NCBI RefSeq assembly: GCF_013374095.1
Contig: NZ_AP022672.1
Coordinates: forward strand, 1,797,501 to 1,861,500
Length of the DNA: 64,000 bases
Source of the DNA: Sphingomonas sp. HMP6
GTDB taxonomy: Bacteria; Pseudomonadota; Alphaproteobacteria; Sphingomonadales; Sphingomonadaceae
Direction of reading: 5' to 3'
The notes under the pieces are model-generated. The model did no database searches and was not told where the DNA came from. It was given only the letters and a program-made list of their open reading frames with translations. Positions 16,419 to 26,170 of the stretch are shown here, in pieces; within the stretch, counting starts at the first letter, position 1; each line of letters begins with the position of its first letter. The position numbers and the translations under genes are program-made.

Positions 16419-19400
16419 CTACTTCGCCCCCACCTCCCCCAGCAACACGTCCACCGCCGCACTCAACTGTGCATCGGTACCAGCCGCACTTTCCCCCAGC
16501 GGGCGTTCGACCGCGAGATCGACCGGGCGGGGGTGCATTTCCATGTCCTGCCCGCGCCCATCCTGAATCCGCGTGCTCGGCGTGCGGACCGAGGAGCCGT
16601 CGATGAGTTGCTCGCCGCCGGTGAAGATGATCCAGCCCGCGGTCGGCTGCCCCACGACCTTGCCCAGGCCGAGCGAACGATAGCCTTCGGTGAAATCCTC
16701 GGCATCCGACAGCGAGGATTCGTTGATGACGAGGACGGTCGGCTTGCCGAGCGCGCGCTGTCCCAGCGCCTGACGACCGGGGATTGGGAACAGATCGCGC
16801 GGCGTCATCGTCAGATAGTTTTTGCGCGCGAACACGTCGATCGCATAGCCGTTGACGAAGCCGCCATTGTTGTTGCGCAGATCGACCACAACGCCCTGCT
16901 TGCCCTGATTTTCGGCATCGAGATCGAGATACAATTGATCGAGCGAGTCGGACGACATGTCGGCGATGTGGACATAGCCGAGCTTACCGCCAGACAGGCG
17001 ATCGACCAAAGCGCGGCGGTCGTCGACCCATTGGCGGTAGGCGAGGCCCGCCGCGCTGCCGACCGAGACCGGGCGCACGGTGACGGTGCGGGGCCCGCTT
17101 ACGCCGACCAGGCCCAGCCGCACCCGGCGGCCAACGGTGTTTTCGAGCATAGCATCAAGATTTCCCTTCCCGCCGACCGCGACGCCGCCGACGCTGACGA
17201 TGCGGTCGCCCGGCACGATCTTCTCGATCGACGCCGGGCCGAGCGTAACGACCTCGCGCACGATCAGCCCGCGCCCGCTTTCATACGCATCCCGATCGAA
17301 GCGCAGACCGAGATCGCCGACGCGGTTGGTGGGGAGCGCGCCGGGGCCGCCGGGCGGGCGGTTGATGCCGGTGTGCGAGGCGTTCAGCTCGCCGATCATC
17401 AGCCCGATGATCCGACGCAGTTCGTCGGGCGTACGCGCGCCGGTGACGAACGGCTGATAGCGCGCGCGCAGTGCCTTCCAATCATGGCCGTTAAAGCCCG
17501 CATCGAAGAATTTGCGGTCGAGGATGCTCCACGCCTCATCGAACACGATCTGCTTTTCGGTCGCGAAATCGACGTCCATTTCGGCGGCGACGGGGATCGG
17601 CTTGGGCTTGGGGGTGTCGAGCGGGGTCGAGATGACGCGACCGCCGTCGAGATAGAAGAGTGTCTTGCCGTCGCCGGCCAACGCGAAATCACCCTTCGGG
17701 CGGTCGCTTTGGGTGAGTTGCTGCGCCACCGGGGGTTCGTCGGCGAGTTCATCGAGATTGTAGCTGTAGAGGTTCGCGCGGCCCTTTTCCTGGGCGCGGA
17801 AGACGAGCGTCTTGCCGTCGCTGCTGATGACCGGCGTATCGGCGTTGACCCCGAGCGGGAGGATGGTCGCGCGGTTGCGCAAGCCCGCCCACACGATCGT
17901 GACCGGCGGGACCTTCGGCGCCGGTGGTGGCGCCGCGGTCCCCTTCTTTGCCGCCACCGGCAACGGCTTGGGAGCGGGGGGCGCGGGCGTTTCGGCCGGG
18001 GTACCGGGGGTATCTGGGGTCGTGCCCGGTTGCTTGCCGGGCTTGAACAAATCGTTGAACTTGTCTTCCTTGAACTTCGGCACCTTGGGCAGGAGATCGA
18101 TCCGCACGATCCGCGAATCCTCGCTGCGTTGCGCGGTGTCGAACAGGATGTATTTGCCGTCGGGCGACCAGGCGATGCCACCCATTTGCCCGTTGCCGAG
18201 GAAGCTGACCGGTCGCGCTGCGCCGCCTGCTGCGGGCACGACGTGGACGTTCACGAAGGCGCGCGCGTCGAGCACGGGGAAGGCGATATACTGGCCGTCG
18301 GGCGACCAGACCGGGCGCGGGCCGTCGCGCTCGTCGGTCGAGATGGCGCCGGTGAAGACGATCCGGTCGGTTCGGGCGGTGCCCACACCACCAAGCGTGA
18401 CGACGTGGAGTTCCCGGTCGTCGAGGACATAGGCGGCGGACTTGCCGTCGGGGGCGTAGGCCGGGGTGGAGGCAATGCCACTTTGTGTCAGCATCGTCTC
18501 GCGCCCGCTCGCCACATCATATTCGACCAGCCGATGATCGAGCCCGCGTTCGGAAATGACGAGCGCGCGGCGGCTGTCGGGCGACCAGGTGACTTCGCGC
18601 TCCGCGCCCGCGGTGGTGGTGATGCGCTGGCCCGGGCCGCCGTCCTTGGCGGGGGCGGCGAACACCTCGCCATGGCCGATGACGGCGACCTTTTGCCCAT
18701 CGGATGACAGTGCGAGGCGCTGAAAGCTGGCGAGCGTTTCGTGGCGCTTCGGCGTGGCGCTGGCGGCACCGCGCAGCGTGATCGGGATGGCAGCGGTCTG
18801 GCCGGTCGCCGGGTCAAAGCGCCACACGCCGAAATCGCGTTCGAACACGATCCCCGCGCCGTTCGCCGCGATTGACGGATAGAGCAAGCGGCCATCGGTG
18901 AAGCGCGTCAGTTGTTCGGGCGCCGCCCCGTCGGCGAGCCCGACGCGCCAGAGGTTTTCGACCCCACCGCGCGCCGACATATAGACGATGCTGCGGCCGT
19001 CGCGGCTCCACATCGGCCAGGCGTGCTTTTCACCGCCGGGGAGCAGTCGGCGATAGGGCGTGCCCTCGGCCACGGGCTTCAGCCACAGCTCGGTCTCGTC
19101 GATATGGCTGGTGCCGTTGCGCCACCATTGCCCGCCGCTGATGCCGCGCGCGTTGATGACGAGCGTGCTGCCATCAGGCGACGGCGCGGCCTGGAATTCG
19201 GCGAGGAATTTTTCGCGGCTGACCTGCATCGGCGTGCCGCCATCGGCGCTCACGCGGAAGATGTCGGCTTGGCGAGCGACGTCCTGCACGCCGCTGGCGA
19301 AATAGAGATATTTTCCGTCGGGCGACCAGGCATCGAGCTCCTCCCCCGCCTCGGCATAGGTCAGCCGCGTCACCGCGCCGCTGGCGAGATCGAGCACATA

Positions 19401-19691
19401 GATGTTGGCGCTGCCGCCGCGTGTCGAAGTGAAGGCGAGGCGTGTCCCGTCGGGCGAATACAACGGGCGGCCTTCGGTGGCCGCATCGGAGACGAGCGGA
19501 CGCGCGATCCCGCCGCTTGCCGCGACTTCCCAAATATCCCCGCCGGATGCGAATGCGATCAGGCTGCCGTCGGGCGAAAGGCTCGGCTCGGCAAAGGCAG
19601 GGCGGGCGACCTGCGCGCGGGCCGGCGGTGCCGCCAAAGCGGTCGTCGCGAGGAGGCAACCAGCCGCCAGCGCCAGGCGTCGGAATGTCAT
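16419..19691 (-). CDS. Tricorn-like S41 family peptidase, secreted
   Basis: The 1090-residue protein has a signal peptide (about residues 1-27). Two beta-propeller regions rich in SPDG repeats follow (WSPDGKYLYFAS, WSPDGQYIAFPV). A Pro/Ala/Lys-rich linker lies near residues 540-600, then a tricorn C1-like segment, a PDZ domain (about residues 820-890, IVPGDRIVSVGGVAVG) and the S41 catalytic core. The core includes GVVVDLRNNNGG and SSLSDAEDF, with the likely nucleophile Ser995. I chose the ATG at 19691 because the signal peptide starts there; the longer start at 19781 only adds 30 non-conserved residues. It likely degrades peptides in the periplasm. It is divergent from the hybrid kinase gene, with a 145-nt shared promoter region. 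Confidence 0.92.
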   Translation of the reverse strand: MTFRRLALAAGCLLATTALAAPPARAQVARPAFAEPSLSPDGSLIAFASGGDIWEVAASGGIARPLVSDAATEGRPLYSPDGTRLAFTSTRGGSANIYVLDLASGAVTRLTYAEAGEELDAWSPDGKYLYFASGVQDVARQADIFRVSADGGTPMQVSREKFLAEFQAAPSPDGSTLVINARGISGGQWWRNGTSHIDETELWLKPVAEGTPYRRLLPGGEKHAWPMWSRDGRSIVYMSARGGVENLWRVGLADGAAPEQLTRFTDGRLLYPSIAANGAGIVFERDFGVWRFDPATGQTAAIPITLRGAASATPKRHETLASFQRLALSSDGQKVAVIGHGEVFAAPAKDGGPGQRITTTAGAEREVTWSPDSRRALVISERGLDHRLVEYDVASGRETMLTQSGIASTPAYAPDGKSAAYVLDDRELHVVTLGGVGTARTDRIVFTGAISTDERDGPRPVWSPDGQYIAFPVLDARAFVNVHVVPAAGGAARPVSFLGNGQMGGIAWSPDGKYILFDTAQRSEDSRIVRIDLLPKVPKFKEDKFNDLFKPGKQPGTTPDTPGTPAETPAPPAPKPLPVAAKKGTAAPPPAPKVPPVTIVWAGLRNRATILPLGVNADTPVISSDGKTLVFRAQEKGRANLYSYNLDELADEPPVAQQLTQSDRPKGDFALAGDGKTLFYLDGGRVISTPLDTPKPKPIPVAAEMDVDFATEKQIVFDEAWSILDRKFFDAGFNGHDWKALRARYQPFVTGARTPDELRRIIGLMIGELNASHTGINRPPGGPGALPTNRVGDLGLRFDRDAYESGRGLIVREVVTLGPASIEKIVPGDRIVSVGGVAVGGKGNLDAMLENTVGRRVRLGLVGVSGPRTVTVRPVSVGSAAGLAYRQWVDDRRALVDRLSGGKLGYVHIADMSSDSLDQLYLDLDAENQGKQGVVVDLRNNNGGFVNGYAIDVFARKNYLTMTPRDLFPIPGRQALGQRALGKPTVLVINESSLSDAEDFTEGYRSLGLGKVVGQPTAGWIIFTGGEQLIDGSSVRTPSTRIQDGRGQDMEMHPRPVDLAVERPLGESAAGTDAQLSAAVDVLLGEVGAK

Positions 19692-19836
19692 CAAAAAAGC
19701 CCCTTTTTCAAGCTCGTGGAGATTAGCGGTTTGCGGTCCGGCAATTACCGGCAACAAAGCGCAAATCCGCCCGCCCCACAAGCGGCCACGGACCCAATTA
19801 GGGTTTGGTTAAGCTAAGCCGTCCAGCAGGGAGCGC

Positions 19837-22800
19837 ATGGAGACGATCGACCAACTGGCCAGACGGTCCCCGCTGGAGCAGCGCATACGCTGGATCGTGA
19901 CACGCGGGACGTTCGCCGCGCTGATTTTCCTGCTGTCCGCAGGCGGCATGGCGCTGTCGCGCAACGGCACGACGATTTCCCCGTTGTGGCTGGCAAACGG
20001 CGTACTCGCGGTGGTGCTGCTGCATAGCAATCGGCGTAGCGCAGTCAGTTGGGTCGCTGCGGCGTTCGTCGGATACGTCTTGTCGAATATTTTCGGCCAT
20101 TATCGATTGCCCGGCTCCGTCGTGCTGGCGGCGTTCAATTGTGCGGAGGCAGCCATTGGCTGCTGGCTCGTCTTGCGTTGGAAAAAGCATGTCCCGGACA
20201 TGACGCACTTGCCCGACGTACTCCGTTTCGTGCTGGGATGTGCGGTGGTGGCGCCGGTGGTGTCGGGGTTGGCCGCCGCGCTGTTCATGGGCGTGCGATC
20301 GGGCCGCCCGATTTTCAGCCTGTGGTTCGAATGGACGGTCGCCAACGGTTTGGGCACAATGATCCTCGGGCCGATCCTGTTGATCGGAATGCATGCGTGG
20401 ACCCAACGCGACACGATCAGCCCCGCCCGCTTCGGCGAGATCGTGCTGGTGCTCGGCGCGAACGCGATCGTGTCGGCGGTCGTCTTCGGGCAATCGACCT
20501 ATCCGCTGCTGTTCCTCGCGCTGCCGATGGTGATCGTCGCGACGTTCCGGCTAGGCGTGCTCGGCACGGCGGCGGCGATCCTGGTCGTATCGGTCATCGC
20601 GACGGCGGCGACGATCGCTGGGACCGGCCCGATCGCGATGATCCAGGCGACGCTGCCCGCGCAAATCCACATGCTGCAATTGTTCCTGGTCATCGCATTC
20701 GCGATCGGCCTGCCCTTCGCCTCGGCATTGGCCGGGCGCGACCGGGTGCGACGCGACTTGAAGCGGAGCCGCGATTTTTCCGACACGCTCGTGTCGACCA
20801 TGCAGGAGGCAGTGTTTCGTTCGGACGCGGCGGGACGGTGGATCTTCCTCAATCCAGCGTGGGAAACGCTGACCGGCTATACCGTCGCGGAAAGTCTCGG
20901 CTGGCAGACCTCACGCCTGCTCCTGCCGGACGATTTGGCCCTCGCGAGCAGAGGCTATCCCAACATCGTCAGCGGCGCGGTAAGCGAGGCGACGCTGAAC
21001 CAGCGGTTCCGCAAGAAATCCGGCGAGACCCGCCAAATCGAAGTAACGCTGCGCCGTCTCGCGAGCGATGACGGTGCGTTCGACGGCACGATCGGCACGA
21101 TCCGCGATATAACCCAGTCCGTCGTCACGCAGCGTGCGCTCGCCGACAGCGAGGCGCGCTTCCGCCGGGTCGCAGAAGCAGCACCGGTGGGCGTCTATCT
21201 CGGCGCGGCGGATGGCACGATCAGCTATGTCAACAAGGCGTGGGCAGACATGATCGATCGCCCGATCGAGGAATTGGTCGGCCACCGCTGGATGGAGGCG
21301 CTGGCCGATCCGGAGGAGTATTTCCGCCAGCCTCCGTGGGTGAATTTCACTCCCGGCGAAGTCCGCAGGCGCGAAGTCCCGTTTCTTCGCCCCGATGGCG
21401 GCATCATCTGGGTACAAGTGGTGAACACCGCCGAGTTTGACGACGAGGGCAACGTCAGCAGCTTCATCGGCGCGATCGTCGACATCACCGAGCAGCGTGC
21501 ATCGCGCGACGCGCTGGCCAAGAGCCAGCGGTTGTTCGAGGCGCTCGCAAAACTGTCGCCGGCCGGGATTTTCCGGGCGGATCGCGAGGGCGGCGTGACC
21601 TATGTTAACGCGGCCTGGCAGGCGATTGCCGGTCTGGCGGAAAATGAGGCGATGGGATCGGATTGGGGTGCCGCGATCCACCCGGACGATCTGGCCCGCG
21701 TATCGCAACAATGGGCAGAGGTCGTGCACGGCACGGGCGAGTTGCGCACCGAGTTCCGCTTCCAGCACAGAGACGGCCACGATCTCTGGGTGGAGGTGAT
21801 GACTGCCCCCGAGGTCGATTCCGCGGGCAAGCGTATCGGCTTTATCGGCGTCAACATCGACATATCGGAGCGCAAGCGGGCTGAAGAGGTGCTGGCCGAG
21901 CGCGAGGAGCAATTGCGCCTGCTGGCCGAGAATGCCACCGACGCGGTGTTCCGACTCTCACTCGATGGGACGTGCCTGTACGCTTCGCCGTCGGTGGAGG
22001 ATCTAATCGGCGTCCCGCCGCGCCACGTGGTTGGGCATAATATGCTCACCCGCTTCCACCCCGACGACAATGAAGCGGTGAACGCCGCCTATCGTACCTT
22101 GACGACGGGCGAAGTCGACCGGCTCGTCATCGCCTATCGTTCGGAACCGCTGGATACGGCGCGGGCGGGTACATGGATCTGGCTCGAATCGAACAGCGGA
22201 CTGGTCCGCGACCCGGACACGCAAGCGCCGCGCGAGATCATTTGTTCGGTCCGCAACATCACGCTCCGCAAGGAACTGGAATTCGCGCTAGACCGCGCAC
22301 GCCGCCATGCCGAGGTGGCAGCGCAGGCGAAGTCGAGCTTCCTGGCCAATATGAGCCACGAAATTCGTACCCCGATGAACGGCGTGCTGGGCTTTGCCGA
22401 ACTGCTGCTGGCGGAGGAGCCCCGCCCGGATCAGCAACAGAAACTCCAGATGATCGCCGATTCCGGCCAGTCGATGATGCGGCTGCTCAACGACATTCTC
22501 GATCTGTCGAAGATCGAGGCGGGGCATGTCACATTGGCGCACGACCGGATCGATCTGCGGCATCTGGCACGAGGGTGTGCCGCGCTGATCATGCCGTTGA
22601 CGATGCGCGCCGGTATCGATCTCAGCACGACCATCGCCGAGGATGTCCCGGAAACGGTGCGCGGGGACGGGCTGCGGCTACGCCAGATCATCCTGAACTT
22701 GCTGGGCAATGCCGCGAAATTCACCGCCGAAGGGGCGATCGTGCTGAGCGTCGCAGTGGCCGGGGGGGAATTGGTGATTTCGGTCGGCGACACCGGCATC

Positions 22801-23763
22801 GGCATTGCCGCCGACCGGCAGACCGCGATCTTCGACAATTTCGTCCAGGCCGATGCCGCGACCAATCGCGCCTATGGCGGAACGGGCCTGGGCCTGGCCA
22901 TTTCGACCGAACTGGCCAAGCTGATGGGAGGACGGCTGTCGTTGTTCAGTGCACTTGGGGTGGGCACGACCGTCACGCTGCGCATCCCGCTGATTACCGC
23001 GCCCGCTGCGGTGGAGGATAAACCGCCCGCCGCCGGTCCGATCGAAAACCTGCCGCCGATCGCACGGACGCGGATTTTGGTCGCTGAAGATCACGACGTG
23101 AATCAACTGCTCATAAAGGCTATGTTGACACGTCTCGGGCACAGTCCAGTGATCGCGCGTAACGGTGTTGAGGCCGTGACGATGGTTCAGGACTCTTTTA
23201 TGCAAGGACAGCCCTTTGGGCTGGTACTGATGGACATGCAGATGCCGGAGATTGACGGGATCGAAGCGACACGGCGGATCCGCAGCGGCGGGACGACCGC
23301 GGCGACGCTTCCGATCGTCGCCTTGACAGCAAATGCCTATGCCAGTGACGTGGACACGTGCCGCGCGGCGGGGATGCAGGACCATCTCGCCAAGCCGGTG
23401 CAGCTTGCCGCGCTCGATCAGCTCGTGCGGCGATGGGCAGTCGCGCCGACCGCCGCCGCGCCTGCGCCCGCCCCCGTACCGGCAGGCGCCGACCCCGAGA
23501 TGATCGCGCAGTTCGATGCGCGGATGCAGCGCATGTTCGCTCTGCTCGACGCCGCGCTTGCAGCACCCCTGACCCCAGATGTCATTGACGATCTGCGCGA
23601 GGCTTTGCACCGGCTGGCGGGGACTGCGGCCTTCTTCGGCAAGGCTGCGCTCGGCACGATGGCCGCCAGGTATGACGAGCAATTGAGCCGCCTGACGGCG
23701 ACGCCCGAAATGCTGGAGACCGCGCGAGCCGAGCTCCGCCGTGCGGCGCACGGGAAGCATTGA
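19837..23763 (+). CDS. Hybrid sensor histidine kinase (MASE1-PAS x4-HisKA-HATPase-REC-Hpt)
   Basis: The 1308-residue protein carries a full phosphorelay in one chain. An integral-membrane MASE1 sensor spans about residues 20-300. Four PAS/PAC blocks follow at about 315-435, 440-560, 565-690 and 695-820. The HisKA H-box NMSHEIRTPMNG has the phospho-acceptor His841. The HATPase shows NLLGNAAKF, DTGIGI and GGTGLGL. The receiver shows VAEDHDVNQ with phospho-acceptor Asp1133 in LMDMQMPE. A C-terminal Hpt domain has His1258 in LHRLAGTAAFFG. The kinase sits in the inner membrane, and its ligand or stimulus is unknown. The stop TGA is directly followed by the REC-Hpt gene ATG (23765), so the two are coupled. 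Confidence 0.93.
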   Translation: METIDQLARRSPLEQRIRWIVTRGTFAALIFLLSAGGMALSRNGTTISPLWLANGVLAVVLLHSNRRSAVSWVAAAFVGYVLSNIFGHYRLPGSVVLAAFNCAEAAIGCWLVLRWKKHVPDMTHLPDVLRFVLGCAVVAPVVSGLAAALFMGVRSGRPIFSLWFEWTVANGLGTMILGPILLIGMHAWTQRDTISPARFGEIVLVLGANAIVSAVVFGQSTYPLLFLALPMVIVATFRLGVLGTAAAILVVSVIATAATIAGTGPIAMIQATLPAQIHMLQLFLVIAFAIGLPFASALAGRDRVRRDLKRSRDFSDTLVSTMQEAVFRSDAAGRWIFLNPAWETLTGYTVAESLGWQTSRLLLPDDLALASRGYPNIVSGAVSEATLNQRFRKKSGETRQIEVTLRRLASDDGAFDGTIGTIRDITQSVVTQRALADSEARFRRVAEAAPVGVYLGAADGTISYVNKAWADMIDRPIEELVGHRWMEALADPEEYFRQPPWVNFTPGEVRRREVPFLRPDGGIIWVQVVNTAEFDDEGNVSSFIGAIVDITEQRASRDALAKSQRLFEALAKLSPAGIFRADREGGVTYVNAAWQAIAGLAENEAMGSDWGAAIHPDDLARVSQQWAEVVHGTGELRTEFRFQHRDGHDLWVEVMTAPEVDSAGKRIGFIGVNIDISERKRAEEVLAEREEQLRLLAENATDAVFRLSLDGTCLYASPSVEDLIGVPPRHVVGHNMLTRFHPDDNEAVNAAYRTLTTGEVDRLVIAYRSEPLDTARAGTWIWLESNSGLVRDPDTQAPREIICSVRNITLRKELEFALDRARRHAEVAAQAKSSFLANMSHEIRTPMNGVLGFAELLLAEEPRPDQQQKLQMIADSGQSMMRLLNDILDLSKIEAGHVTLAHDRIDLRHLARGCAALIMPLTMRAGIDLSTTIAEDVPETVRGDGLRLRQIILNLLGNAAKFTAEGAIVLSVAVAGGELVISVGDTGIGIAADRQTAIFDNFVQADAATNRAYGGTGLGLAISTELAKLMGGRLSLFSALGVGTTVTLRIPLITAPAAVEDKPPAAGPIENLPPIARTRILVAEDHDVNQLLIKAMLTRLGHSPVIARNGVEAVTMVQDSFMQGQPFGLVLMDMQMPEIDGIEATRRIRSGGTTAATLPIVALTANAYASDVDTCRAAGMQDHLAKPVQLAALDQLVRRWAVAPTAAAPAPAPVPAGADPEMIAQFDARMQRMFALLDAALAAPLTPDVIDDLREALHRLAGTAAFFGKAALGTMAARYDEQLSRLTATPEMLETARAELRRAAHGKH

Positions 23764-23764
23764 G

Positions 23765-24496
23765 ATGGCGCGGATCGTAATCGTCGATGACGACGAACTG
23801 TTCTGCCAGATCGTCGCCCGCACGCTGACCCCGGCCGGCCATGTCGTGGTGGCGGTGCGCGACGGCGACGATGCGCTCGAATCGCTGTGGGAAAACGGAC
23901 CCGATCTGGTGATTCTCGATTGCGCGCTGCCGGGCAAAACCGGCCTGACGATCCTCCGCGAGCTGCGGCAATCGGCCATGTTCGCCACGCTGCCCGTGCT
24001 CATCCTCACCGCGCGGCGCAGCGAATGGCACGCCAAGATGGCGATCACGGCGGGCGCGAACGACTATCTCCGCAAGCCGTTCGACGCAGCGGAGTTGATC
24101 GCCACGATCGACCGCCTGCTTGCCGCTGCAACCGTGCCGCAGCCGAGCGCGCGCCTGCTCGACGAGGCCCGCGTCGCCGAGTTACGCATCGCGCTCGGCG
24201 AACGGCAAGCCGACATCCTGCTGTCGATGATGGAGCGCGACATTGCCGAGCGCGCCGAGGTGATCGTCGCGGCGCTGACCACGGGGGACACCGCCACCGC
24301 ATTGACGCAGGCGCATGCGTTGCGTGGCGCATCCGAAGGAATCGGCGCGACGGAGCTTGCGCATTTGTGTCACCAGATCGAACGCGAGGGCCAGCGCGAT
24401 GATACGGCGATCGCGGCCTGCGCGGCCGCCACCGTCAAAGCGATCGCGCTGGCGCGCGTCGCGTCGCGCGATCAGGCGGCGACGTCGAGCGCCTGA
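23765..24496 (+). CDS. REC-Hpt phosphorelay protein without output domain
   Basis: The 243-residue cytosolic protein has a CheY-like receiver (residues 1-120; acidic pocket VDDDE, phospho-acceptor Asp52 in ILDCALPG, conserved LTA and Lys in RKPFD). A helical Hpt domain (about 145-235) carries His184 in AHALRGASEGIG. No DNA-binding or enzymatic output domain is present. It could shuttle phosphate between the upstream hybrid kinase and a separate regulator, such as the NarL-type gene that ends in the same place on the other strand. I chose the ATG at 23765, one base after the kinase stop. The GTG-like longer start adds 8 residues read from the kinase gene. Confidence 0.85.
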   Translation: MARIVIVDDDELFCQIVARTLTPAGHVVVAVRDGDDALESLWENGPDLVILDCALPGKTGLTILRELRQSAMFATLPVLILTARRSEWHAKMAITAGANDYLRKPFDAAELIATIDRLLAAATVPQPSARLLDEARVAELRIALGERQADILLSMMERDIAERAEVIVAALTTGDTATALTQAHALRGASEGIGATELAHLCHQIEREGQRDDTAIAACAAATVKAIALARVASRDQAATSSA

Positions 24497-25095
24497 AGCG
24501 CCAGGATCGCCTGCGTGCGATTGGTGACGCCGAGTTTGCGGAAAATCTGGGCGAAATGCGTCTTGACCGTCGTCTCGGCGATACCGAGTTCATACGCGAT
24601 CTGCTTGTTTTGGCTGCCATCAGCGGCGGCGCGCAGGACGCGAAACTGCGCCGGCGACAATTCCCCGATCAGCGAGACGCCCGCATCGGCATCACTATCG
24701 ACATACATTTCGTCCGGGAAGGATTGCCCGCCTGCGCAAACCGCCGCAATCGCCGCGATCATCGCGCTCATCGCGGCGCTTTTGGAAATGAAGCCGCTCG
24801 CCCCTTCGCGCGCGGCGCGGCGCATTACGGCGGGTTGATCGCTGCTGCTGACGATCAGGATGCGTGCGGTCGGCTGTAACCGCTTCAGCATCAGAAGTCC
24901 GGCGAGGCCCTGAACATCGGGTAGCATGAGATCGAGCAGGATGAGGTCGAACGGGCCTTGCTCTGCCCGGGAGACCGCGGCCGCCAGCGTTCCGGCCTGT
25001 TCGATCGTCGCATCGGGCGCAACCTCGCGCGCGGCCATGCCCAAGGCGGCGGCGCACATCGGATGGTCGTCTGCAATCAAGATGGCTTTAGCCAA
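24472..25095 (-). CDS. NarL/FixJ-family response regulator (REC-LuxR HTH)
   Basis: The 207-residue cytosolic transcription regulator has an N-terminal receiver (ADDHPMCAAAL; phospho-acceptor Asp55 in LLDLMLPD; SSSDQ; Lys in FISKS). The C-terminal LuxR-type helix-turn-helix is AYELGIAETTVKTHFAQIFRKLGV. I prefer the TTG at 25095: the receiver starts at once, and a GAGGAG ribosome-binding site lies 9 nt upstream. The ATG at 25152 has no SD and adds 19 unconserved residues; it is the alternative. The 3' end overlaps the convergent REC-Hpt gene by 25 nt. It is the likely DNA-binding output of the adjacent phosphorelay (inference). Confidence 0.85.
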   Translation of the reverse strand: MAKAILIADDHPMCAAALGMAAREVAPDATIEQAGTLAAAVSRAEQGPFDLILLDLMLPDVQGLAGLLMLKRLQPTARILIVSSSDQPAVMRRAAREGASGFISKSAAMSAMIAAIAAVCAGGQSFPDEMYVDSDADAGVSLIGELSPAQFRVLRAAADGSQNKQIAYELGIAETTVKTHFAQIFRKLGVTNRTQAILALQALDVAA

Positions 25096-25100
25096 CGCTA

Positions 25101-25110
25101 CTCTCTCCTC
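25101..25110 (-). promoter_or_regulatory. Ribosome-binding site that decides a TTG start
   Basis: On the minus strand GAGGAGAGAG ends 5 nt, and its GAGGAG core 9 nt, before the TTG at 25095. The competing upstream ATG (25152) lacks such a site, so this supports the TTG start of the NarL-type regulator. Confidence 0.6.
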
Positions 25111-25506
25111 AGCGATACACGTGTACGAAAAATTGGTCTGACTTGCTGTCATACTTTAGAATGGGTTTGCAAGTGTCGATCGCGCGGGTGGAATGGTAAG
25201 CGGCGACAGGCCTACCGATCGACCGCCTGCCGCGACCGATCGCCATCGCGGCTGTCGAACTCGCCCTGCCCGCCTTCATCATACACTGGTCTTCTGGCCG
25301 GGCATCGTCCCAGCCGAATCCGTGGGGCAATGGCGTCCAGCGACGCGACGTGCGGCTGGGGTTGGTGTGAGCCGCGACCTGAATTCTGACGACGCCACGG
25401 GTTACATACTTGCGATAATTCAGTGTCGCGGACCTAATTTCAAATAAAACTGCTGATACTACTGGTAATAATATATACAAAGCTATAGAGCGGAACATTC
25501 GATCAT

Positions 25507-25565
25507 CTTCATCGTTTTATCTTTTGATGAAGGATTGTTCTATGAATATTAGCTATGAATTCTAA
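25507..25565 (+). promoter_or_regulatory. AT-rich leader of the GAF gene: hairpin over an SD and a 7-codon overlapping ORF
   Basis: CTTCATC (25507-25513) pairs with GATGAAG (25526-25532), covering the start of the SD-like AAGGA (25530-25534). That SD is 7 nt before an ATG at 25542. This ATG opens a 7-codon frame (MNISYEF) ending in TAA at 25563-25565, and the frame overlaps the GAF start codon (25555) in another phase. The GAF ATG itself has no SD of its own. The stretch from about 25440 is far more AT-rich than the rest of the window and includes promoter-like TAATATATA. The remainder of 25111-25554 shows no gene I can support. Confidence 0.45.
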
Positions 25566-26127
25566 CCGAAAAAACCCAGAACATCCGGTTTTCGAAATGC
25601 TTCGATTGGCGGCATTGGAAAGCTACGGTATTCTTGATACTCCGCCAGAAATCGATTTCGATCATTTCGTACGGGTTGCCTCCAAGCATTTTAAGGCTCC
25701 GATTTCAACGATCTCGCTGATCGACGAACAGCGTCAATGGTTCAAAGCCCGGATCGGCATCAGTTTGGCCGAAACCGATCGCGAGGAAGCTTTTTGCACG
25801 CATGTCGTCGCGAGCGGGAAGACGCTGATTGTACACGATGCGGCAGTGGATGGCCGCTTTGCGTTCAATCCGCTGGTGGCTGCCGGCCCCCGGATCCGCT
25901 TCTATGCAGGGGCGCCGTTGATAACGCCGCTGAAGCGCTGCCTTGGAACGTTGAACGTGATCGTCACGGTCGCCCGCCCGCAGTGGAGCGGCGACGATAC
26001 GTCAGCGCTCGAGGCGATGGCAGCGCAAGTGATGGTGCTTTTGGAAAAACGCCGCGCGAACCTGGTTATCCAACGCGCGCTCGATGATCGCCCAAACGAA
26101 GCTAGCGCTGCCGCTGCGCGCCGGTGA
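25555..26127 (+). CDS. GAF domain-containing protein
   Basis: The 190-residue cytosolic protein is one GAF domain with a short N-terminal helix ([15 protein letters not shown]). Typical family stretches are [47 protein letters not shown] and LGTLNVI. Stand-alone proteins of this type bind small ligands or chromophores and often feed two-component or cyclic-di-GMP systems. A phosphorelay locus lies directly upstream, which supports a signalling role (inference). The first ~100 nt are AT-richer than neighbouring genes. It ends near tRNA-Pro on the opposite strand. Confidence 0.85.
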   Translation: MNSNRKNPEHPVFEMLRLAALESYGILDTPPEIDFDHFVRVASKHFKAPISTISLIDEQRQWFKARIGISLAETDREEAFCTHVVASGKTLIVHDAAVDGRFAFNPLVAAGPRIRFYAGAPLITPLKRCLGTLNVIVTVARPQWSGDDTSALEAMAAQVMVLLEKRRANLVIQRALDDRPNEASAAAARR

Positions 26128-26170
26128 CGGAAGCGGACGGCCAGCCGATGGCCTGCCAGTTGGAAAAACT

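Noticed and set aside
16533..18707. 724-codon frame on the + strand
   Set aside because: It lies antisense to the S41 protease gene, has no motifs, and follows from high GC at third codon positions.
25109..25498. 129-codon frame on the - strand upstream of the NarL regulator
   Set aside because: It overlaps the regulator's SD and upstream region, has mixed composition and no SD or domain.
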